Below the pieces are notes generated by a model. That model did no database searches and was not told where the DNA came from. It worked only from the letters and a program-made list of their open reading frames with translations. The position numbers were made by a program, and so were the translations under genes. Source: Enoplosus armatus (lineage: Eukaryota > Chordata > Actinopteri > Centrarchiformes > Enoplosidae). From it: a stretch of DNA of 64,000 nucleotides. The DNA lies in contig NC_092188.1 in the NCBI RefSeq assembly GCF_043641665.1, forward strand, positions 20,977,704 to 21,041,703, in the 5' to 3' direction. Below, one piece after another: positions 47,978 through 64,000 of the stretch; positions within the stretch are counted from its first letter, which is position 1, and the number at the start of each line of letters is the position of its first letter.

Positions 47978-50644
47978 ATGTACTCGAATAAGTTTGGCCG
48001 CTTCGTGTTGGGACTGTACAGCAGTAAACCGGCCGCTGTCTGCGGTGTGCTCCGGAGCGGCTTCAGCTGGGCTGCGGTGTGTAAACAGCGGACACTGTGG
48101 CTGCCGAGGAGCGCCTGTCTGAAGGACCAGCGGCAGAACGTTACCGTGCCCGGCCATATCAGGTACAGCCGTGAAGGGGGTGTAGGTTGGCACGTTAGCC
48201 GAGGTCCACTGTTGACGGTGACTTATCTGCGCATGTCACAGTTACAGCCATAGTCTATCTAGGGGGTACCGAGGACGAAAGAGTCAAATTCTGAGCCCTA
48301 AAAATCGTTTTGAGAGGGACAAATTGTAACCATCAATTTCTTAATGTTGCCGAGTCACATAAAGTAACATATTTGATATTTAATTATACAAAATGGAGAA
48401 AATCCATACATTTGAGGAACTAAAACCAGCAAATGGTCCACATTTTTACTTGATAAATGACTGAAACGATGAATGTATCACCAGCATTGCTATCAGTTAT
48501 TTTCGTTCTTCTCCCAGTTGACTAATGGACTAATCATTTCAGCACCAATTGGAAGGTTAGGTCCATCATTGGCTGTTAATTTGTACCTTGTACCAAATGT
48601 CCTGTTCAGGCATGTACAGTGTTGATGTGGTCCTGTCTCCTTTTCCATGCGCAGTGCTCGGGCGGCCTCCCAAACCACCGTGGACCCCGATGAGGTGAGG
48701 AGGTTCCAGTCACTGGCCGGCAAGTGGTGGGATGAGCAGGGAGAATTTGCAGCTCTTCACGCCATGAATGACCTCAGGGTGCCTTTTATACGGTGTGTTT
48801 GAACCTAATGTGCGTTTCAATATTTCAGTCTAGGTTTGAAATGCCAAGATGTCACGCCTAAGTCACTGTCAACACAGGGGAGTGATTGGCGGAGGCGTCA
48901 AGCAACCGTATCAAAACATGGCCTGGGGGAGAGCCAGCCCTGTGGTGTTAGAGGGCACAGAACACATCAGGGATGCATAGAAGTAACACACATCGAAAGT
49001 GACAGGATTCCTCCACACATGAGCACATTTTCAGCCAATAGTGCTTCAGCTGCCTTGATGCTGCATACGTGCATGTTTTGGGGGGCCGGCTGTGGCTGTT
49101 TTGATTGATAAGATCTGCTGCAGGGGCCCCACATGATAATCATTACATTACCCATCCAGCCAGGAGCCCACTGCTGCTCCACCCATCCCCCCTCTGTGGT
49201 CCTGTTGGTGGTGGTGATGATGATGATGATGTGTGTTTATGGTGACAGTTTGACAGATCCTGTGCCAGTGTATGTCTGAGTGTGGCTGATTTGCCTGATA
49301 TGGGTCTGCCCCCAGGGTGTGTCTAAATGAGACACGGCAAGCACCGCTGCTGCTGTTGCTGCTGTACCTTTTAGACAGTCTTAGTTTGATACAGTCAATC
49401 CTGACTTTTGAAGACTTTCCTTTTATTTAGTGATATGCTGTGTTACCTTAAATACAGGTGACAAAGTCACCTATACACTACAGTAAATCCTACATTCTTA
49501 AAAGGCTAATTTCATCTTTACTGTTTACTTTTCTGTTGTGTATCAACCACAAAGTTTGTGTTTTCATTCTCTACAACAAAGCTTAAATATTTCAATCAAT
49601 GTTTTTGTTTAATCATCTAAAATACAGAAAGCTACAATAATTTTGTAATGCTGCAAAGTACATAATAATCAACAGACACTTAATACAGGGCAACATTTTG
49701 ACAGAGATAATAAGGGAGAAAATGCACTGCCTCTACCTTTTTTGTGGTGTAATGGTGGTGAAGACATTATGCAATTACGTTGCAATGCAGCTCCCCTGGG
49801 TAATACAAACACATGTTGCCTTGTTTCACCGGTCTGTGTGCGTAGTAACACAGACCGGCTTTCAGTCAGTTTGGCTTTTTTTTGCCATGATAGTTTTGCC
49901 CATTAAAACTGTGTTGTGAAAACTTGCCATCATTACTTGCAGCAGTTGTAAAATACTGTAACGCGTTTGGGAGATGACTTAACGTTCCCCTCAGACTGTG
50001 GCTAAGTGGCTTTTGTCCGCGACCTTCTGCACTGTGGTGGGTTTGGGAGCCAGTTGGGTGGATGCCTGCCATCGCCTAATCTTCTTTTCTTCACTGTTTG
50101 CACGAATGCTCTTGCACCCCAGCAGAGCTTTAATGAGGATGATGCACACCCGGGCTTGTTCCGCATGTATTAATGCCTGAGGCAGACGGTGTGTGTGAGG
50201 GAGGCGAGGAAGGTGGGGAGGAAGGAACACAGGAGTGACGTAGGAGTAGCCAGCGGAGCTTGAGCTGGCTGACTGTACAGTTAGCGCACGTGAAATGGAG
50301 GTGGTTGTGACAGTGGACGGTGTGTGTAAAATTGTCATCGCCAACCTCCCATGCATCTCCTTATGCTAAGCAGCGTTATGTAGGCTGTATTTAAGAATAC
50401 ACACACGGTTTCATTCCAAATGAGACCTTCTGTGACCGTGACATGATAGGTGTATGTTTGGAGAGTAAGAGGAGGAGAGGTGTGGTCGTGGGCGAGATAT
50501 TTCGATTTGAAATTTAACCTAATTGCTCATTTATCCTTTCAGGGATAATCTGCTGAGTTTGCACGGTGTGTATCATCCTGGGAAACCACTCGCAGGACTC
50601 CGAATACTGGATGTCGGCTGTGGAGGAGGCCTGCTCACAGAGGT

Positions 50645-50709
<65 letters not shown>

Positions 50710-53655
50710 AAAGATGCAGGCTCAGTGCCAATGAGGACATGCAGACACAAATGTCTTTCCGACTATGCATTCTCTGTCCACTCCCAATAGTTTCAATTGC
50801 CACCTTTCACGTCACATTGAGTCTTTTCCTTGCAGTGTAAGATTCTGCTCTCAGTGCGTTATAGTGGCAGTCCTTTCACATACATACCAGTGGCCAAAAA
50901 AATCATTTAAACGTCAGCCTAATTCTCGTTCTCTTTTGATTTGACTGGTCTCAGTTTGGTGGATCGGACAGTCGGTCGTTTACAGTTGTTTATCTGTTTG
51001 TTAGCGGTGATAGCTGGGCAGCCGGGACAGGGCTTCTGTCTCCGGCCTTCATTTGAACTGAGGACATACCAGCCGTGTTGTGTGATTTGAGAAGACAAAA
51101 TCAGGTCCTGCATTTATATGGCTCTGTCACACAGGCTGTCATATTCAGACACGCACACACACAAAATAAACCCTCAAAAAGTGTCTGTTGAGATTGCAGC
51201 TGTGGTTGTGTCTCTGGGTGTCTTGTCACTACAAGCCTTCCCATCAGAAGGGATCAGCTGTGGGAGGATGGAGATCAGCCCCTGGGCCAGCGAGTGCAGC
51301 TCGCCACACAGGCCTGTGTGTCTAGCTTTTTTCCAGAAGAGGGCATCGTTGTTCACATTCAGCCACTTTTGACACTGAGTACCAGCTCTAAAACGCTGTT
51401 ACTGGTCTATACTGAGTTCATTTTTTTCACTGAATCAACGACTACATCCCTTAAATTTCATGAATTGTTTTCTTACTCAAACTCAACCACCACCAAAGCT
51501 CTGTGTGTTTACAGTCCATTTTGCACATGTTTACATACCATTTTGAAAATCTAACATAACACAGACTACTACTACTTGCTGTACCAGTCTAGTCTTTCTT
51601 TCCAAATGCAGTTAGAATTCTGAATGCGTAGCCAAAGACGATTTAGAACTGACCCAAGCGTTGCTCTAGTAATGCACATTTAAAAACGCACAGTTGATCC
51701 AGTTCTGACTTGTCTATGTCCTCCCCCCTCCTTGTCCTTCGCAAGCCCCTGGGTCGGCTGGGAGCGAAGGTGTTGGGTATAGATCCAGTAGAACACAGCA
51801 TCGGCACAGCCCAGCTGCATTCGTCCTATGACCCGGACCTCCGTGACCGGGTCTGCTACCGGGCCTGCACTCTGGAGGAGCTGTCGGCAGAAGAGGGGGA
51901 GGAGCAGGAGGAGCAGGGGGTGGGCCAGTTTGATGCTGTTGTGGCGTCCGAGGTGGTGGAACACCTGGCCGACCTGGAAACATTCACCTTCTGCTGCAGC
52001 CACGTGCTGAAGGTGCGTCCCAGGGTAGAGAGTGTGTGTGGATGTGTGTGTGTTTTCCTCCAGCTGTTAGCTCATGTCAGACATTTCTGCTTCAGTGCAG
52101 TATGTATGTGTCTGTGGGTTCGTCTCGCGTATGTTAATGTGCATATGGAGATTTTGTTGTGTTTGCATCTGCTGTGTGTCACTGGGAATAGGTTTAGCAT
52201 GTGTTTTCATGTGTATGGGTTGCGCTGGACCTTGACAAGCTTTAGTGAAAGCTGTACATCAATGAGACCAGATGATCCTAATCTCCCAGGTCAGTTGGCC
52301 AGAGGAGTTGAGAGGAAAAAAGGATCTTCACTTAATGCCTCTGCATTTAGTTTAGGCACGACTGGATTTTCTCCCTCTCTCTGGCCTAAACCTCTTACTT
52401 CGACTCTTTCACAAAAAAAAACTCTTAAAACGTATCTTGCTTTGGGGCACCTAAGCAGGGATGCTTTAGCATGACTTCTTGTATTCATGCTTTTATTTTC
52501 TGTCTCGTCCACTCTCCCTCTACCTCCCCTCCCGTTAAATGGGTTGATCTTGACCGAGGTTGAACCTTGAGGTTTGTCACTGTTACCTTCTGGTCTCATG
52601 CGCTGGACTCTGTCCACTGAAAGCTCTAAATCCATTCTATAAATACCCTGTATGACTCAGGTAGCACCTCAGTTGTGTACATGGTACCTGCAGGGAAGTG
52701 TTGTCATTGTAATATAAGTTTTCTGAAGCAATATCACCAGTAAAACAGTCTTTAATACTAAATACTAAACTGAAACTGTTCCTTTTCTCTGTATGCAGCC
52801 AGGCGGCTCACTCTTCATCACTACTATTAATAAAACCAACCTGTCGTACGCGTTGGGTATTGTTGCAGCCGAGCAGCTGCTGCGCATCGTTCCCAGCGGG
52901 ACGCACGACTGGGAGAAGTTCATTAGCCCAGTAGAGCTGGAGCGCCTCCTGGAGTCCAGTAAGTCATCTCTAATCTCCATATGGGGGGGGGGAAGGGCAC
53001 ACACAGGATGAAGTGGTTACTACTACTCATGCTCAGTGTAAACACCTCACGCTGAAAGATGTTTCATTGTGTTTACAAGGCCTGGTGTAAACTTTACACA
53101 GTCTGCTCAGCACATACACATTTTTTTTTTCTGCACATGTTCATCCACATGACGTTTCGCGGTTCTGTGGAGATTCCAAACTCCTTCCACAACTGAGTAA
53201 TAAGACTGTTTGCTCCACACACTTCAAACACTTTGTTGGTCTTTCCTTACGGACAGTTAAATTCTCCTTTACATAAGATCCTTTAATTTTAGAAACTTAG
53301 AGGCTGCTGTTCAATGGCTTAACCAGCCACTAATAAAATCAGCTGCACCATCACTGTCTTGTTGCAGGGCCCAGAGTTATAACTATTCTATTACAGATAT
53401 ATATAATGTTTTCCTTCTCTGGCCTCTAACCCCCACGACCCCCCTCATCCCTGTCATCCTCTATCAGATGGCTTCTCAGTCCAGTCTGTCCAGGGAATGC
53501 TGTACAACCCAGTATCAGGAGCCTGGAGCTGGACTAACAGCACTGCCATTAACTACGCCCTCCACGCTGTCAAACGGAGAGAGGAGCCCGAGCCAGACCC
53601 GGCTGAGGAAAGCCGCCCCCACCCAGAGGACCACACTGCAGCCTCACACAGCTGA
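47978..53655 (+). CDS. coq3: ubiquinone biosynthesis O-methyltransferase, mitochondrial
   Basis: Six exons join in frame: 47978-48162, 48655-48792, 50543-50642, 51746-52012, 52799-52958, 53468-53655, giving 345 aa (human about 369). The start MYSNKFGRFVLGLYSSKP gives a basic, Ser-rich leader fit for mitochondrial import. SAM-dependent class I fold: motif I ILDVGCGGG (129-137), the acidic loop GIDP (152-155), FDAVVASEVVEHL (203-215) and PGGSLFITTINKT (231-243). KWWDEQGEF and GMLYNPVSGAWSW are further UbiG/COQ3 hallmarks. It performs the two O-methylations of coenzyme Q synthesis in the inner-membrane CoQ synthome. An acidic insert EEGEEQEEQG (191-200) lengthens one loop relative to human. The C-terminus is shorter and ends TAASHS. 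Confidence 0.95.
48330..48550. repeat. diverged copy of the 'gactaatggactaatcatttcagc' repeat
   Basis: In coq3 intron 1. It shares order and motifs with 1290-1430 (tttgaggaactaaaacca, cttgataaatgactgaaacg, gactaatcatttcagc), and represents a second member of that family. Confidence 0.5.
48793..50542 (+). other. coq3: coq3 intron 2
   Basis: 1.75 kb with no coding signal. It holds an 11-bp perfect hairpin (49829-49858) and a short gatgatgat run near 49210-49230. Confidence 0.6.
49829..49858. repeat. perfect 11-bp inverted repeat
   Basis: ccggtctgtgt at 49829-49839 pairs with acacagaccgg at 49848-49858 around an 8-nt loop. Confidence 0.85.
50647..50707. repeat. (GT)n tract against the coq3 exon 3 donor
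   Basis: A 61-bp GT tract begins within the donor gtaagt, whose first base is 50643. Confidence 0.97.
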
Positions 53656-54123
53656 GCCAAAGTCAGAGAACAGACAGACGATGAATTCAGATGTGTGGAG
53701 TCCTGACTTCCCCGTGACCAGCTGTGATGCAGCACATAAGACTGTTTATTACAGGAAAGGGACAAACAGCTTTGAGGGAGAGTTAGAGGTGTGCTGTAGT
53801 TGTCGGAAGAAGACACATTATGCTGCTGGTTTTCTGTCAGCCCTTTGATTTACTGTGAACCAGTGTTACAGACAGTTTAAGGAATGTTTAGCGTTTGATG
53901 AGCTGTAGAAGGCAACTGTACATCCTCTTAATTGTGAGCTATAGAACCACACAGCTTCACCCTTCATGATGTTAGCTTCCATCATTTTCAGTATATACTG
54001 AATCAGCTTTATATTTTGGGTTGAATATTTTGTGATTTGCCATATCCTCTATTAAAATTGTCCTGTCATCAGTTGCATTTGTAACAGAGGGAAAGTACAA
54101 CAGCGATTTATTCAGCCGCTTAC

Positions 54124-54129
54124 AATAAA
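54124..54129 (+). terminator. coq3: coq3 poly(A) signal
   Basis: AATAAA about 470 nt after the stop, followed by a T/G-rich stretch. Confidence 0.6.
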
Positions 54130-54589
54130 TGTGATTTCATGTTGGATTTTGGCTGCATTTTTCCGATGTTAAAGCCTTTAGAAGAGTCCACGCACGAGGA
54201 TGGGATAGTCACATCCTCTGGGATTATAATGGGTCTCATATATTATATAATTATATTATTATTGTATTATATAATACAAGCCAAGCCTGTGGCAGAGAAT
54301 AAGTCAATCTTGCATGCTGTTCTTAAAGAGACGAGGCTTTAAGTGCTTGCGAAGATGATGTCTTTCCCTGATGCAGCAGCTACCAAAACAGACTAGTCCG
54401 GGGACTAAAGGGGTTCTTGTGGGGTTTCGGGGGTCCCTGCAAACCAAGGAATGAATGGGCTGCATTTGATGATGATGACCGTTGCATTCATTTGTAGGCC
54501 CATATAATTAAGGGACCCGGAGGAGACCCTGCGAGCCCCCTCATACGTCACATTTGCTCAGCTACAACAGTGCCTGCAGAGGACTGTTC

Positions 54590-55004
54590 TTCCCACACCA
54601 GCTCAGCTCTCCTACAATAACAAGCGCCGCCGCTCCAATGCGCGCTTCCTGACGTCGCGGGAGTGCGCACCTAACTTGCAGCAGCCCGCGGCTGCAGTGA
54701 GGACTCCTCAGCACCGCGCGATAGATTAAAAGTCAGTTCATCCTGTTCTGCTTAAACACACCAGCTCTCCTCCACCTGCACGGAGTGTCTCCTGGCCGGG
54801 GTTTCTCTGGCAGCAGGGTGGCGCGGGACCGATGGTGATGTAAGGATCTTTACGAAACCTGCTTTTCTCGAAGTTGTCTACCTCCTCCTCTTCCTCCTCC
54901 TCCTCCTCCTCCTCTCGGCATGCCCGGCAACCAGACCCCAAGAACGCCCGCTGGTTTTCCCCGTCAGGATGAACGTCTTCCTGCACTTCCGAAGTTGTTC
55001 CAGA
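54590..55004 (+). promoter_or_regulatory. orphan CpG-rich promoter with a first-exon-like end
   Basis: CpG-dense sequence with a cAMP-response-like tgacgtcgcggg (54651) leads into a segment closed by a strong donor (cagA|gtgagt at 55005). An ATG at 54920 opens 28 codons to that donor, starting MPGNQTPRTPAGFPRQDERL. The phase (1) does not fit faxc exon 2, so it would have to be a separate transcript or a non-coding leader. I do not recognise it. Confidence 0.35.
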
Positions 55005-56276
55005 GTGAGTAGCAGACTTCCCGTTGTGCCTCTCATGCCATGTGTACTTCCTCCATGTTCACATCAACTACTTGTCCAGACGTTCGTTGATTATGAACTC
55101 TAGACCCACAACAGCTGATCTGTGACCTGCTCTTAACGAACAAAAGCAAACTGAAAGAATCAGATTAGGATGCTTTAAAGTTACACGGTATATTACATTA
55201 AGATGAGGGCCATTTTCTAAGAATACTAATACTTAAGTACTTGAAGACTTGCCATGTATGTGTTGTGTGATGTTGGCCAAGAGGCAATGCATTCATCATG
55301 GTGAGCCACTGGTTTCACTGGGATGCAGGGGGGCTCGTCAGGGCGGGGTGACTCCTCCACTGGAGCAGACAATAGGCCGGCCGCGTCAAGGTACCAGAGT
55401 TCAGGACATACACACCGGAAGTTGCTCGAGTTCACTTTAAAAATAAAAGTATCAAGATGTTACAGGGCATCATTTCTCTTCAAACCGCCAGCCCCTATTT
55501 ACCTTGATCAACTGGCTATTGCTAATTTATTTTAATGTAATCTCGTAAAACAACAACCTTAAAAAGAATCTGACAAAAGACAAGAAAAAGGATCTTAACT
55601 CCTTCTTAACTCCTCTTACTAGCTCTTTCCAGAACCTTCATCAGGCCTCCTCGTCTTTGTTCTGAGCTGTCCTGCTCAGATGTAACAAGACGTTTGCAGA
55701 GACCAATAATATTTAAAACCAAGACTGCGAAAGACCTGCAGTAAAATAAACCAGCGTAATAAGCTAATACAAACTGTTTAATGTACAAGACCAAACATTC
55801 CTGGGCTATTTTGGAAAAGGTAAAATAGTCTAGCACTGAACCTGGTTGTTTGGGCCTGTTAAAATAAATACACAGCATTTTGTCAGGCCTTTACAAAAGG
55901 AAACAAAAGAAAGAAAGTGCTGTGGCTGACAACCTTAGACAAACAACAACAACAGCAACAACAACAACAACCACTTTGAATGTCGTTAACACTTGTCAAA
56001 CTGCCAAACCTTTTCTGGTTCCAGCTTCTCAAATGTGATGATCTGCTGCTTTTTCAATCTTTTTCATATGATACTGAACTGCACATCTTTGGGTTTTGAA
56101 CCGCTGGTCAGATAAAGCTAGCATGTCTGAATGTGTCACCTTCGGGTGACATTTCATAGACCAAACGATACATTTGGAAGATAATTTGCAGACGAGGCTA
56201 ATTGATGAAGACATTAATAGTGAGTTGTAGTCCTAATAACACTTGAAAAGGTCAAAGTCACTGGGGTGTGCTGTAG

Positions 56277-56620
56277 ATCAGAATCAGATATACTTTATTG
56301 ATCCCCGGGGGGAAATTGTACAGTACTGGTGCTCCCATTCAAGAGTAGAAAGCAGCATAATTTAGAGCTAAAAGTATGTACAAAATATTAAAATAAGAAC
56401 TGGAAAAAAAAAATATACACATTTACAGTATTTAAGTGAAAAATAAAAGTTAAAAATATGTACAATAACAATGTATATATATATATTGCACTGAAACATT
56501 TAAAGAATAAATAGTGAGGTAGTATATGGCAGGTGAAGTAGGTCCAGATAAATTGGGAGTCCTGGCAGTTTACATCATATATTAGTGATGTTAACAGAAC
56601 ACTGTACAAGCCATCAAAAT
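56277..56620. repeat. teleost interspersed repeat with 'ctttattgatccccggggg' end
   Basis: It starts cagaatcagatatactttat followed by tgatccccggggggaaatt, then an A-rich body with 'tatgtacaaaatatta' and 'caataacaatgtatatata' stretches. I know this layout from a widespread fish retroelement-like repeat. It ends about 30-80 bp before the faxc promoter. Confidence 0.65.
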
Positions 56621-56649
56621 AACATCGCAGTGGCATTTATTTAGGAAAT

Positions 56650-64000
<7,351 letters not shown>

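Noticed and set aside
51710..52474. 254-aa plus-strand open frame
   Set aside because: It is coq3 exon 4 (51746-52012) read through its gtgcgt donor into intron; the next exon joins in frame only from 52012.

Overview
The window is vertebrate nuclear DNA and almost certainly comes from a ray-finned (teleost, probably percomorph) fish. All genes are split by short GT-AG introns. The conceptual proteins are full-length orthologues of vertebrate proteins. The non-coding DNA carries dense CA/GT microsatellites and several repeat families I recognise as typical of fish genomes. No bacterial operon, CRISPR array, rRNA, tRNA or virus was seen.

Layout, left to right: a possible 5' coding end on the minus strand at the left edge (1-116, unidentified); a non-autonomous hAT-like element (799-1617); tstd3 on the minus strand (CDS 3221-4580, 4 exons); a divergent promoter interval; usp45 on the plus strand (6766-34870, 17 coding exons); a 6 kb interval with a fish repeat just before the last usp45 exon and an unexplained exon-like segment on the minus strand; pnisr (40904-46914, 11 coding exons); coq3 (47978-53655, 6 exons); an orphan CpG-rich promoter-like segment near 54.6-55.0 kb; and faxc (from 56903), of which the first 3 coding exons lie here and the rest lie beyond 64000. 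The order and orientation tstd3(-) usp45(+) pnisr(+) coq3(+) faxc(+) is, from my knowledge of the human map, the same as the inverted human 6q16.2 block, so this is conserved synteny and not a new system.

The five genes do not form a pathway: a rhodanese-domain protein, a ubiquitin-specific protease, an SR-like nuclear speckle protein, the mitochondrial O-methyltransferase of ubiquinone synthesis and a membrane-anchored GST/metaxin-like protein. I rebuilt exon boundaries by hand so that every junction has GT/AG ends and keeps the frame; totals are 174 aa (tstd3), 810 aa (usp45), 831 aa (pnisr), 345 aa (coq3) and at least 197 aa (faxc).

The most unusual observations are a perfect 28-bp inverted repeat with an 11-nt loop in faxc intron 1 (60339-60405), a hAT-like element with an exact 8-bp target duplication, GT repeats lying directly against a usp45 acceptor and a coq3 donor, an alternative pnisr 3' end, and two orphan exon-like segments (38382-38454 minus; 54920-55004 plus).
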